A DNA stretch of 64,000 bases from Sphingopyxis sp. JAI128 (GTDB lineage Bacteria > Pseudomonadota > Alphaproteobacteria > Sphingomonadales > Sphingomonadaceae). Under the pieces are notes generated by a model. That model did not search any database. It was given only the letters and a program-made list of their open reading frames with translations, and was not told where the DNA came from. Location: assembly GCF_014207235.1 (NCBI RefSeq), contig NZ_JACHDA010000003.1, positions 310,001 through 374,000 on the forward strand, read 5' to 3'. The position numbers were made by a program, and so were the translations under genes. Of this stretch, positions 17,405 to 25,938 are shown piece by piece; the first letter of the stretch is position 1; every line of letters begins with the position of its first letter.

Positions 17405-18124
17405 ATGACGATGAGCGAAGTCGACAAGATCCGGCTGTCGGCCGAATCGGCGATCGAACGGTCGCGCGAGCGCCGCCGCCCGATCGGCACCAAGAGCGTC
17501 GCGCTGCGCCGCCAGCATCTGTTCAAGAAGCTTGGCCGGATGTTGATCGCCGGCGGCGTCGTTCTGCTTGGCGCCGCGCTGTTCGGGGCGCTGATCCAGC
17601 CGCTCGGCTTCACCGGGCTGCTCGCGCTGTTCGTCCTGCTGGTCGGCGTCGCGGTGCTGTTCGGCCGCCCCCCCTTCCCCGAACCGCGTCAGGCAGATCT
17701 GCCGAAAACCGACCTTAAGCAACTCGCCGGCCGCGCCGAAATCTGGCTCGAAGCGCAGCGCCCGGCGCTCCCCGCGCCGGCACGCCAGCTCGTCGACGGG
17801 ATCGGCGTCCAGCTCGACCTGCTCGCGCCGCAACTCCAGACGCTCGACGCGTCGAGCCCCGCAGCCGCCAATATCCGAAAGCTCGTCGGCGAAGACCTCC
17901 CCGAACTCGTCGCGGGCTACCAGCGCATCCCCGCCGGGCTGCGCGGCGAAGCATATGCCGGGCGCACCCCCGACGAAACGCTCGTCGGCGGGCTCAAGAT
18001 GCTCGAAAGCGAGATCGGCAGCGCCGCGCGCAGCCTAGCGGCGGGCGAACTCGACAAGCTCGCGACGCGCGAACGCTATCTTCAGCTCAAATATCAGGGC
18101 GTCGACGGCGAAGACCCGGCCTGA
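17405..18124 (+). CDS. Two-TM membrane protein paired with TelA (XpaC-like role)
   Basis: Protein of 239 residues. It has a basic N-terminus (AIERSRERRRPIGTKS), two adjacent hydrophobic helices at about 45-90 (MLIAGGVVLLGAALFGALI and LLALFVLLVGVAVLF), then a long helical cytoplasmic domain (LPAPARQLVDGIGVQLDLL). I do not recognise a named domain with certainty. The layout and the 8-base distance to telA resemble XpaC, the membrane partner commonly encoded beside TelA. Starts at 17405 and 17411 are both possible. Confidence 0.75.
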   Translation: MTMSEVDKIRLSAESAIERSRERRRPIGTKSVALRRQHLFKKLGRMLIAGGVVLLGAALFGALIQPLGFTGLLALFVLLVGVAVLFGRPPFPEPRQADLPKTDLKQLAGRAEIWLEAQRPALPAPARQLVDGIGVQLDLLAPQLQTLDASSPAAANIRKLVGEDLPELVAGYQRIPAGLRGEAYAGRTPDETLVGGLKMLESEIGSAARSLAAGELDKLATRERYLQLKYQGVDGEDPA

Positions 18125-18134
18125 CCCGGCAGGG

Positions 18135-18338
18135 TCAGGCCTGCCGCCAGCGCTGCGTCCCGAACCAGAGCAGCAGGATGAGCAGTAGCGGCGGCGCGAG
18201 GCGCCAATGCGACGCGCCGGCCAGCGGTGCCAGCAGCGGCGCCGAAGACAGAAACCAAATCGCCGCGAGCAGCGCGCCGATGGCCAGCACCTCGAACGCA
18301 AAACTGCGCCAGAAGCGTGGGCGCGCAAGATCAGCGAT
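18135..18338 (-). pseudogene. Start-less open frame encoding two membrane helices
   Basis: On the minus strand a 67-codon frame lies between TAA at 18339-18341 and TGA at 18135-18137. It encodes PRFWRSFAFEVLAIGALLAAIWF, a turn, and LAPPLLLILLLWFGTQRWRQA, a clean two-helix membrane protein in a GC3-rich frame. There is no ATG; the only candidates are a GTG inside the first helix or non-standard codons. Its 5' end overlaps the frame of a broken ECF sigma gene, so I read it as a small gene directly downstream of that sigma factor that lost its start. Confidence 0.5.
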
Positions 18339-18686
18339 TTAAGCGTGCCAAGCGGCACCTATGATCCCGGCCGCCTCACCGTACGACAGCCATGGCCAAA
18401 ACACAGGAAGAGCGCGGCGCGTTCCTGTACCGACAACCCCGCGAGCAAGCGGTCAGCATCGATCGCGGCGTCGCTGGCTGGCCGCGGGTCGGTAGCATCG
18501 ACGGCGCCTCGCCCGTCGCGAGTCCCTCGCGCGGCTGGTCGAGGAACAGGCGCCAGCCGATCCCATGACCCACGCGGCATAGCTTCCCTGCCCCCGGAAA
18601 TCCCCCGCCCGCTGCCAGGCGCCGACGAAGGCCTCCTGCGCCAGATCGTCGGCGTCGCTGCCTGAGGCACGCGCGAGAATGGGTGC
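18325..18686 (-). pseudogene. ECF-type RNA polymerase sigma factor, decayed
   Basis: Pieces of one ECF sigma factor follow in order on the minus strand but in changing frames: SDADDLAQEAFVGAWQRAGDF with GSYAAWVMG (region 2, 18561-18662), then IGWRLFLDQPRE, then DADRLLAGLSVQERAALFLC with FGHG (region 4 start), then LSYGEAAGIIGA (about 18355-18390), then PLGTLKSLILRA (about 18325-18355). Restoring one base at about 18561 and one at about 18390 would rejoin neighbouring pieces. The N-terminal part before APILARASG is missing, and a TGA at 18687-18689 closes that frame. At least four lesions make it non-functional. An ECF factor would have redirected RNA polymerase to stress or nutrient promoters. 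Confidence 0.78.
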
Positions 18687-19093
18687 TCACCGCGACCCGG
18701 TGGTTGGTGGCGGCGCGGGCAGGTTAGCGGCGATGTCGCGCGGAGCGATATAGGCGGCGACGTCCGCGGGATTGATCGTCTGCGGCGACAACGTGACCAG
18801 TGCGGCAGCGACGGTCTGCGGGGACGGCGCCGGGCGCCGGCGCGGCGACGGTGGCCGCCGTGGCTATCAGTTGGTCCAAAATCTCTCACTCCCTCACGCC
18901 GCGCAGGGCCGGTGAAACCGCAGGCGGCGACGCCGGGCAAGCGAGGATGATCCGCACCGGGGAGAGCCGATCAGCCGCCGGACGACGTCGCCGCCGGGAC
19001 CGGCACAGCGACCGGTCAGTGACTGGACGGCATGAGGGGTGCCGGTGGATGCACGGGCGGACGAAATCTTTTTCAACGGCGGCTTCCGGCCCT
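18687..19093. other. Non-coding stretch with a possible gene remnant
   Basis: No intact gene is seen. On the minus strand, about 18830 down to 18687, a short frame reads LVTLSPQTINPADVAAYIAP and ends PPPTTGSR-stop. It looks protein-like but has no start and is out of frame with the Ala/Pro-rich stretch before it. It is probably another part of the decayed sigma-factor locus. The rest (18880-19090) holds only GC-rich sequence after the sensor kinase stop. Confidence 0.4.
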
Positions 19094-21160
19094 TCAGGCC
19101 GGACCTATCGGGATGGCGAAGCGAAATTCGGCGCCGCCGTCGGGATGGTTGCATGCCGAGATGGACCCACCATGTTCGGCCACGATCGACTGACAGATCG
19201 CGAGGCCGATCCCCATTCCATTCTCCTTGGTCGTAAAAAAACCCTGGAATATCCGTTCGACATCGTCGGGGGGGATACCGCTGCCCGTGTCGCGGAGCGT
19301 CAGGATCAATTGCCCCGACTCGTCGCCGGTGCGCAGGAATAGCTGACGCTCGCCCTCGCCCCGCTCCTCGACAGCTTGGACCCCGTTGACGAGCAGATTC
19401 ACGATCACCTGCTGAAGCTGGATGCGGTCGCCAACCGCACGCGGCAGGTCGCGCGCGAAGTCGGTCGTGATACGGATCGAGCGCGACTCGATCTCGTGAC
19501 GAACGAACAACAGCGATTCCTGCGCGACATCGTTCAGGTCGATCGCCACGCGCTCGGGCTGGCGCTTCGCCGCCATCCCGCGGATTCGCTGCACGATATC
19601 GCTCGCGCGCCGTCCGCTTGCGGCGATGCGGGTCGTCAGTTCGCGGAGCTTTTGGATATTGAGGTCGGCGCGCGACAGCCATCGCAGGCTCGTTTCCGCA
19701 TTGGTCACGATGGCGGCGAGCGGCTGGTTGACCTCGTGCGCGATCGAGGTCGTCAGTTCGCCGAGCGTCGATATCCGCGCGGCATGGGTGAAATCGGCCT
19801 GCAGCTGGCGCAATTCGGCCTCGATGCTCATGTGCTCGGTCACATCCTCGAAGCTGAAGATGGTGACATCGAGTTCAGCAACCTGCTTGGGATAGGTCAC
19901 CGACATCCGCACGTCGCGCACGCGGCCGTCGAAGGTCTCGATCTTCGTCACCTCATGGTGGCTTTCCTGCCCCTTGAAGCGCCCGATCATCACATTGCGA
20001 AGCGAGTCGCGCGCGATGGTGAACAGATATCCGACCGGCCGCATCAGATCGAGCGGGCCGCTGCCACCGAGCATTTGCACCGCGGCACGGTTGACGTCGG
20101 TCACCTGCACCGTCGTCGCAGCGAGGTCGACAAGTTCGGGATGCTCGTCGAGATAGGCGTCGAAATCGGTCACGCCCGTTGCGCGGACATCATTATATAT
20201 CCGTCCCATATGGCTGGCATCGACCTGCCACAAGGCGACGGGCATATGGTGGACGAGCTTGCGATATCGCGCTTCGCTCGCGCGCAGGTAAATATAGGAC
20301 CGGTCGTCGTCGACGGTGCCGTTGACCGCGACATACAGCCGTCCCGGCTTCTCCGCCCGCCACACCGTCACCAGCGGATCGCGCAGGATGCCGTCGGACG
20401 GCATCTGGCGCCGATAGGCGGCGCCATCGACTTTACCCAGCATGGCGTCGGCGAACAACTGCCCGGCGACCATGCGGCTTTCGAGCGGCCAGAAGCCGGC
20501 GACGGGCTGGCCGATCATCAGGTCGCGCCCGCGGTTGCCCCCGACGAGACGCATCGTGCGTTCGTTGACATTGACGATGCGCGCCGCCTCGACCAGTTCG
20601 ACGTGGCGCGCATGCAACAGCTTTTCGTCGGCATCGGCGTCCTGCCGAAGCTGGGCGATCTCGGCGATCAGCCCCTCCGCACCCGACACGTCGACTTCCC
20701 AGCCGGCCGCCATCAACCGGTCGGGGATATGCCACCCCGCGCTATCGATGCTATTGTCGCCCGGCGATTGCCGACCATATTCGATGACGTCGCGCGGTGT
20801 CCCGTCCTGCGCGAAGCGGACATATTGACGGATATCGACGACGACATGGATTCCCGACGGCATGCGGCGGCTGACCACGCCCTGCCAGGTCCCCTCCTGC
20901 AACAACAGCCGCCAATGTTCGCGCTCATTCTCGCTGCGCGTCGTCAGATGGGCGATGCCGCGGCCGATCATCGTGATCGCGGGCCAGCCATAAAGGGCCT
21001 CCGATGCGGGATTCCAATATTGGATCGCCCCTTCGACGTCGAAGATAATGACGCTTTCGGAAGCAAAATCGGCGATATCGGGCTCAGAGGCCCGCGACGC
21101 GACGTAGAGCGGCTCCGTTGGCGCCGACGGGGCCGGCTCGTCGGACGCGGCGGCGGTCAC
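19094..21160 (-). CDS. PAS-domain sensor histidine kinase
   Basis: Predicted cytoplasmic kinase of 688 residues without membrane helices. Three PAS-like regions come first (about 25-140, 185-270, 290-430; IIFDVEGAIQYWNPASEALYGW is a clear PAS start). The HisKA box is SIAHEVNQPLAAI with phospho-accepting His475. The ATPase domain has the N box VIVNLLVNGVQA, G1 DTGSGIPPDD, F box GFFTT and G2 GMGIGLAIC. The FixL/NtrB-like H box and soluble PAS architecture suggest internal redox, gas or metabolite sensing. The start overlaps the stop of the receiver protein as ATGA, so the two are coupled. The FixJ-type regulator upstream is its likely output partner. Confidence 0.93.
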   Translation of the reverse strand: MTAAASDEPAPSAPTEPLYVASRASEPDIADFASESVIIFDVEGAIQYWNPASEALYGWPAITMIGRGIAHLTTRSENEREHWRLLLQEGTWQGVVSRRMPSGIHVVVDIRQYVRFAQDGTPRDVIEYGRQSPGDNSIDSAGWHIPDRLMAAGWEVDVSGAEGLIAEIAQLRQDADADEKLLHARHVELVEAARIVNVNERTMRLVGGNRGRDLMIGQPVAGFWPLESRMVAGQLFADAMLGKVDGAAYRRQMPSDGILRDPLVTVWRAEKPGRLYVAVNGTVDDDRSYIYLRASEARYRKLVHHMPVALWQVDASHMGRIYNDVRATGVTDFDAYLDEHPELVDLAATTVQVTDVNRAAVQMLGGSGPLDLMRPVGYLFTIARDSLRNVMIGRFKGQESHHEVTKIETFDGRVRDVRMSVTYPKQVAELDVTIFSFEDVTEHMSIEAELRQLQADFTHAARISTLGELTTSIAHEVNQPLAAIVTNAETSLRWLSRADLNIQKLRELTTRIAASGRRASDIVQRIRGMAAKRQPERVAIDLNDVAQESLLFVRHEIESRSIRITTDFARDLPRAVGDRIQLQQVIVNLLVNGVQAVEERGEGERQLFLRTGDESGQLILTLRDTGSGIPPDDVERIFQGFFTTKENGMGIGLAICQSIVAEHGGSISACNHPDGGAEFRFAIPIGPA

Positions 21161-21552
21161 GGCCCGGGCTCAACCGGCCAATGTTCGGAGCCGATCGCCG
21201 CTTTCAGCTGATCGAGCAGTGCGTCATCGGCGACCGGCTTGGTCAGCCATGCCTGCGCGCCCAACTCGAGCGCCCGCGCCCGGGCACCCTGGTCGAGGAC
21301 GGAGGTCAGCACGATGACGGGGAGGTTCGAGCCATCGGCCCGCACGCGTTCGAGCAGTTCGAGCCCCGACATCCCCGGCATGCGAACATCGGTAATAAGG
21401 CAATCGACCCCGCGGGCGGCCCGATCGGCGAGGAACGCGGGCGCGCCGTCGAAGGTGCGACAGGCGAGCCCCGCCACCATCAGCAAATCGCATAGCGCTT
21501 CGCGGATGGATTCATCGTCGTCCACGATTGCGACAAGAGGAATATGGGGCAA
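21157..21552 (-). CDS. Single-domain response regulator (receiver only)
   Basis: CheY-like receiver of 131 residues with no output domain. The acidic pocket is IVDDDES at 9-15, the phosphorylated Asp55 lies in CLITDVRMPGMSGLELL, the conserved Thr is in VLTS and the Lys in WLTKPV. Such stand-alone receivers act as phosphate sinks or intermediates for a neighbouring kinase. The start is a TTG at 21552, because no in-frame ATG precedes the first strand. It is translationally coupled to the kinase gene downstream. The regulator with a DNA-binding domain lies 85 bases upstream. Confidence 0.92.
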   Translation of the reverse strand: MPHIPLVAIVDDDESIREALCDLLMVAGLACRTFDGAPAFLADRAARGVDCLITDVRMPGMSGLELLERVRADGSNLPVIVLTSVLDQGARARALELGAQAWLTKPVADDALLDQLKAAIGSEHWPVEPGP

Positions 21553-21637
21553 GCGGTTCGGCCCTTTTCATCACGACCGGATTGGTCAACGGGGCCATAG
21601 TTGCCGAGCTTGTAAGGCATTGGAACCATACCAAAGT

Positions 21638-22288
21638 CTAGGCCACGCCGTTTTCGCGCAGGGCGACCGGCAATTTCTCCCAGGCGCGGATCAGTTCGCC
21701 GACCGAGGCAGCCTGCATTTTCCTCATCACATTGCTGCGGTGCAGCTTCACCGTAATCTCGGTGATCCCGAGATCGTAGGCGATCTGCTTGTTCAGCCGC
21801 CCGCGCGCGACCTCGCGCATCACCTGGCCTTCGCGCGGGGTCAGCGTCGCGAAGCGTTCGACGTGCTGCTGGATGATCCGCGCGCTCGCGCGCTCGGCGA
21901 CGTCGCGCTCGACCCCCGCAACGACAGCGTCGAGCAGCGTTTGGTCGCGCACCGGCTTCGTCAGGAAATCGACCGCGCCCGCCTTCATCGCCTGCACCGA
22001 CATCGGGATGTCACCGTGGCCGGTCAGGAAGACGATCGGCTTCGAAATGCCCGCTGCGGCGAGATGCTGCTGGAGGTCGAGCCCGCTCGACCCTGGCATG
22101 CGAACGTCGAGGACAAGGCAGCCCGCGCGGTCCAGCAGCGGCGATTCGAGCAGTTCGCGCGTCGATCCGTAACAGGTCGAATCGATCCCGACCGACAGCA
22201 TGAGTTCGCTGATCGCCGTCCGCACCTCGGCGTCGTCATCGACGATCAGGACAAGCGGCGCTTCTTCGCTGGCGGCGGTGCTGGTCAT
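21638..22288 (-). CDS. FixJ/NarL-type response regulator
   Basis: Two-domain transcription activator of 216 residues. The receiver has LIVDDDAEVR, phospho-Asp61 in CLVLDVRMPGSSG, a Thr in FLTGHGDIPM and a Lys in FLTKPV, wording typical of FixJ. The C-terminal LuxR-type HTH follows: LTPREGQVMREVARGRLNKQ, then ITEITVKLHRSNVMRKM. ATG 22288 follows GAAGG; the frame extends upstream only into the ferritin-like remnant. It probably receives phosphate from the kinase at 19094-21160 and acts on promoters that cannot be named from this window. Confidence 0.92.
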   Translation of the reverse strand: MTSTAASEEAPLVLIVDDDAEVRTAISELMLSVGIDSTCYGSTRELLESPLLDRAGCLVLDVRMPGSSGLDLQQHLAAAGISKPIVFLTGHGDIPMSVQAMKAGAVDFLTKPVRDQTLLDAVVAGVERDVAERASARIIQQHVERFATLTPREGQVMREVARGRLNKQIAYDLGITEITVKLHRSNVMRKMQAASVGELIRAWEKLPVALRENGVA

Positions 22289-22298
22289 GGCCGGGCCT

Positions 22299-23238
22299 TC
22301 AGATCTGTGGGGTTCGGAACGCCGCGCGGGCGAGGCAGATATCATACAAATCGGCGGTTCGCGGAGCAAGAGCCTTTGCCCTTGCGAACCACTCTGCCCC
22401 GCCGCGCCGGTCCTTGTCGGGATGCGCCTGCGGCACGGTATAGGCCCCGGCGAGCAGGCGCAGCGCGAGCGCACAAATTGCCTTGGCAAGATCGACCGTT
22501 GCCACCGCATCGGGGTCGTCCAGCCAGACGCGACCTTCGGGCCGCGGCGGCTTGCGCAGCACCGGGTTGACCGCCGCCGGATGCGCTGGCGCAAAATCGG
22601 GATTGGCGTCCGCGGGCTGACGCATTTAGGACCGCACCGCGACGAACCGCTGGAAATGCGAACCCTCGCGATACGCTGGCGCCCCCTCCCCCTCCTCGAA
22701 GATTTCGGTCAGCGCGGCGAGCGCGCGCAGGTCGGCCTCGATCGTCCGGTAGAAGGCACCGATGGTGGCGTAGTCGTAGCCTGCGGGTGTCAGGCGGCGG
22801 GTTGGGGGTGCGGGCCGGCGCGGCGGTGGGAGCAAACCCCGCGCCGTCCGGCCCGTCCGATGTTTCAGGCCGTTCGAGAACGATAAAATCCTGGACGACC
22901 GCCGCATCGAACGGCGCGAGCTTCACAAAGATATTCGCGGCCAAATAACCGGGATCGAGCGGGAAGTTTGTCGGTCCGAACCGAGAGGCACCGCCCAGCG
23001 CGGGGGTGACGTTCCACACCGCGACGAGATGGCTCATCTCGTCGATCGCCACGTCGAGGATTACGCGCCGCCACCGCGCCACCGCCTCGAGCTTCTCCGC
23101 GCAGAACCCTTCGCCCCCGCCGTCCTTCAGGCTGAAAGCGGCATAGAGATAGGTGCACATCAGATCCTGCTCGAGTTCGGCCGCCTCGTATTGCGCGTGC
23201 AGGATCTTTTCGCGGCTGACGGCGGTTTCATTCTCCAT
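22299..23238 (-). pseudogene. Ferritin-like (VioB/iminophenyl-pyruvate dimer synthase type) gene, broken
   Basis: The 5' part (23238 to about 22830) reads MENETAVSREKIL, LEQDLMCTYLYAAFSLK, and ILDVAIDEMSHLVAVWNVTPALGG, the E and ExxH ligands of the ferritin-like fold used in VioB-type proteins. The frame then shifts between about 22790 and 22850; the continuation TPAGYDYATIGAFYRTIEADL is in another frame. A TAA at 22626-22628 interrupts this second frame just before a further matching piece, RPEGRVWLDDPDAVATVDLAK, which runs to 22299. One frameshift plus one in-frame stop suggest a dead gene. A short translated product from the 5' half cannot be ruled out. Confidence 0.72.
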
Positions 23239-23330
23239 TCTGACGCTCCTCGCACACCCGGCGCTGGCCGATGAAGGGGAGCCTAGGCCAAGCCGCGTCG
23301 GCCGTTGAGACGCGAGAGCTGAAAAGGCGA

Positions 23331-23488
23331 TTGTACCAATACGCCGCGAGCCGGGCCGTCCACGCCATGCAGCCCTAGTCCGCAAGGCAGCCCACCCCCT
23401 ACTTTCGCATAGGGTCTCCCCGTCTCGACAGCGGCGGCGGCAGGGGCATAGCCTGCGTCCCGCCAAACAGGTTTCGCCAGTACCAAGG
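23331..23488. promoter_or_regulatory. GTACCA-type sites before the MocR gene
   Basis: TTGTACCAAT at 23331-23340 and AGTACCAAGG at 23479-23488 lie in the 259-base gap between the ferritin-like remnant and the MocR regulator. The second is 10 bases before the start codon. MocR relatives such as GabR bind spaced ATACCA half-sites, so these could be autoregulatory. The exact complement TTGGTACAA recurs at 27280-27288. Confidence 0.45.
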
Positions 23489-23497
23489 GGTGATGAG

Positions 23498-24949
23498 ATG
23501 AGTGCACCATGGGACGGAGGACCGGTCGCGATAACCATCGACCGGTCGCAACCGACACCGATTACCGTGCAGATCACGAACATGCTTCGCGCGGCGATCG
23601 TCGAAGGCCGCTTGCGGCCCGGCACGCGCCTCCCGTCATGGCTCGACATGGCCGCACAACTCGGCGTTTCGCGCGGGACGGTCAAGGCGGCCTATGAAAC
23701 GCTCGCCGACGAATTGCTCGTCTATTCGGCAGGCGCCGCCGGCACCCGCGTCGCCGAACGCGCGCCGCCGCGCCCGACTGCGGTCAAACGGGTCGTCATC
23801 CGGCGCCCGCTCGAAAGCCTCGAACGCGGCTTCTCGGTCAAGCCGCTTCCCTTCCAAATGGGCGTCCCCGCGCAGGACGCCTTTCCACACAAGCTGTGGG
23901 CCCGGCTTCGCGCGCGGGCGGTGCGGGCCAACGCGATGGCGCCCGTCGGCCCGCCCGACCCGCGCGGCGAACCCGAACTGCGCGCGCAGGTCGCGGCGCA
24001 GCTTGCGATCACGCGCGGTATCTGCTGCCACCCCGACCAGATCATCCTCACCAGTGGCTACAGGAACGGCCTCAGCCTGACCTTGCTCGCACTGGGCGTC
24101 CAGGGGCGGACCGCTTGGGTCGAAGATCCCGGCTATCCCGTTACGCGCATGGCGCTGGACCTCGCGGGATTGAAAGCCGTGCCGATACCCGTCGATGCGA
24201 AGGGCATTCGCGTCGATCACGGGATCCGCGCCGCGCCCGACGCGGCGCTGGCGATCGTCACCCCGGGGCAGCAGGCGCCGACGGGCGTCACCCTGTCGCC
24301 CGAACGGCGTCGCGCGTTGCTTGCCTGGGCGGCGCGCGAAGATGCGTGGATCGTCGAGGACGATTATCTTAGCGAACTTCAACTCGGCGGGCGCGCCGCG
24401 CCGGCGATGGCCGCCGACGACCCCGCGGGGCGGGTCATTCATATCGGTACCTTCGGCAAGACGATCAGCCCGTCGCTCGGGCTGGGCTTCGTTGTCGCCC
24501 CCCTGGGTCTCGCCGAACGCTTTGGCGAGATTGCGGGATGCCTGAACCCCGCGCCGAATGTGACGACCCAGCTGGCGCTGGCCGATTTCCTCGCCGACGG
24601 ACATTTCCTGCGTCACCTGCGCCACATGAAGGCGCTGTATCGCCAAAGGCGCGACGACCTGCACGCCCGGCTCGATCCGTCGATCGCGGTCGATGCCTTC
24701 GCGGGCCTTGCGATCGTCGCGCACCTGCCGCGCGGCTTCGACGACGTTGCGCTGGCACAGCGCGCGCCCAACCTCGGCATCGCGCCCTGTCCCTTGTCGG
24801 TCTGGCACGCCGATCCGGCCGTGGCGCGTCCCGGTCTGCTGTTGTGCGTCACCAATGTCCGGCCCCAGCTGCTCGACAAGGCGTGCAACGCGCTCGCCAC
24901 CTTGATCGACGATCCGGCCGCTGCGCACACGCCCGCGCGCGCCGCCTGA
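23498..24949 (+). CDS. MocR/PdxR family regulator (GntR HTH fused to aminotransferase fold)
   Basis: The protein has 483 residues. The N-terminal winged helix of GntR type (about 20-85) has IVEGRLRPGTRLPSWLDMAAQLGVSRGTVKAAYETL. A fold-type I PLP domain (about 115-470) follows with ILTSGYRNGLSLTLLAL, EDPGYPVTRMAL, a VTPGQQAPTGVTLS substrate loop, IVEDDYLSEL, and Lys321 in HIGTFGKTISPSLGLGF as the likely Schiff-base residue. MocR proteins are transcription factors that sense PLP or amino compounds. Its own leader and the leader of the NmrA-like gene at 27152 share a GTACCA motif. The azoreductase-like gene follows 11 bases later in the same operon. Confidence 0.93.
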   Translation: MSAPWDGGPVAITIDRSQPTPITVQITNMLRAAIVEGRLRPGTRLPSWLDMAAQLGVSRGTVKAAYETLADELLVYSAGAAGTRVAERAPPRPTAVKRVVIRRPLESLERGFSVKPLPFQMGVPAQDAFPHKLWARLRARAVRANAMAPVGPPDPRGEPELRAQVAAQLAITRGICCHPDQIILTSGYRNGLSLTLLALGVQGRTAWVEDPGYPVTRMALDLAGLKAVPIPVDAKGIRVDHGIRAAPDAALAIVTPGQQAPTGVTLSPERRRALLAWAAREDAWIVEDDYLSELQLGGRAAPAMAADDPAGRVIHIGTFGKTISPSLGLGFVVAPLGLAERFGEIAGCLNPAPNVTTQLALADFLADGHFLRHLRHMKALYRQRRDDLHARLDPSIAVDAFAGLAIVAHLPRGFDDVALAQRAPNLGIAPCPLSVWHADPAVARPGLLLCVTNVRPQLLDKACNALATLIDDPAAAHTPARAA

Positions 24950-24960
24950 GGAGAGGGAAG

Positions 24961-25671
24961 ATGAAATTGCTGCATGTCGATGCAAGCCCCAAGGGTGCGA
25001 CGTCGAAGTCGCGTGCGCTGTCGCGCTATTTCACCGACCAATTGCGCCTTCGCCTTCCCGCGCTGTCGGTGGACTATCTCGACCTTGCGGTCGAAACGAT
25101 ACCGCCGATGACCGAAGTCTTTACGGCGGCGACCTACACGCCGGACGAAGAACGGACCGCCGAAATGCGCGCCGCGCTCGCGCCGTCCGACGCGCTGTGC
25201 CGGCGCCTTCTCGCAGCTGATGCGTTGCTGTTCGCGATGCCGATGCACAATTGGACGATGCCCGCCGCGTTCAAGGCCTTTGTCGATGTTATCGTGCGGA
25301 GCGGGCTGACCTATTTCGCGACCGACGACGGGCGTTATATCGGCACGCTCGGCGACAAGAAGATACTGTTCGTGACGACGCGCGGCGTCGACCTTCGTTC
25401 GGGCACGCCTTTTGCCGCAATGGATGCGCTGACCCCCGCGCTGCGCGCCGCTTTCGGCTTCATCGGCGTCGCCGCGCCGCAGTTCGTCAACGCACAGCCG
25501 CTGCAATTCATCCGCGAAATCGAACGCGAAAGGGCGTTGGACCGCGCCCGGCGCGAATTGAGGATCGTCGCCGAACACTGGGCGGGCGGCCGGCGGGACG
25601 CCCCCGTCCGCGCCAACGGTACCGGAATATCGACAGTGCTTGGCCCTGTTGCCGAAGGATCCGCGGCCTAA
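24961..25671 (+). CDS. FMN-dependent NAD(P)H oxidoreductase, azoreductase-like
   Basis: Flavodoxin-like oxidoreductase of 236 residues. The N-terminus MKLLHVDASPKGATSKSRALS is the FMN phosphate-binding loop of AzoR-type enzymes, and MPMHNWTMPAAFKAFVD is the second flavin-contact motif (PMxNFxxPxxLK). A Rossmann-like core continues to about 210, then a short variable tail. Relatives reduce quinones, azo dyes or nitro compounds with NAD(P)H. GAGAGGGAAG precedes ATG 24961, 11 bases after the MocR gene, so the two are probably one transcript. Specific substrates cannot be told. Confidence 0.9.
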   Translation: MKLLHVDASPKGATSKSRALSRYFTDQLRLRLPALSVDYLDLAVETIPPMTEVFTAATYTPDEERTAEMRAALAPSDALCRRLLAADALLFAMPMHNWTMPAAFKAFVDVIVRSGLTYFATDDGRYIGTLGDKKILFVTTRGVDLRSGTPFAAMDALTPALRAAFGFIGVAAPQFVNAQPLQFIREIERERALDRARRELRIVAEHWAGGRRDAPVRANGTGISTVLGPVAEGSAA

Positions 25672-25706
25672 ATTGTCTGCGTCTCATTCGTGCAAGGTGA
25701 ACGACC

Positions 25707-25835
25707 ATGGACGCCGAAGTCATCAACAATGTCGAAAAGCGCTGTTTCAAGCTCGACCTGCCCGAAGGCTCGACGGCGGACACCTTCTATCGCGTGGACG
25801 AGGAAGGGCGGCTGGTGCTCATCCACACCGTGAGT
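25707..25835 (+). pseudogene. GNAT N-acetyltransferase stub (COG2388 type), 3' deleted
   Basis: An ATG with an upstream purine stretch starts MDAEVINNVEKRCFKLDLPE and continues GSTADTFYRVDEEGRLVLIHT. That is the first 40 residues of the small YjdJ-like GNAT proteins, which continue with EVP and the acetyl-CoA loop QGxGxxL. Here the family match stops at about 25832, and the frame runs on to 25928 in unrelated Arg-rich sequence. The acetyl-CoA site is gone. The break coincides with the end of an oppositely oriented GST fragment. Confidence 0.68.
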
Positions 25836-25837
25836 TT

Positions 25838-25938
25838 CGTCCGGATATCGACATCTCGGTCTCGAACGGAACGCCGGCCTCGTGCAGCGCGAATATGGGC
25901 GACAAGGCTACACGCCCAGGGGCAGTAATAGATTTCAT
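25838..25938 (-). pseudogene. Glutathione S-transferase stub, 3' deleted
   Basis: The minus-strand frame from ATG 25938 reads MKSITAPGRVALSPIFALHE then AGVPFETEMSI. That is the N-terminal thioredoxin-fold strand and helix of bacterial GSTs (xxPGxxSLxPHIxLxEAGxPFE). The similarity ends at about 25840; the frame then reads antisense through the GNAT stub to a stop at 25819. The start overlaps the stop of the upstream membrane gene as ATGA, so it was the third gene of the NmrA-membrane-GST operon. No catalytic C-terminal domain remains. Confidence 0.66.
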
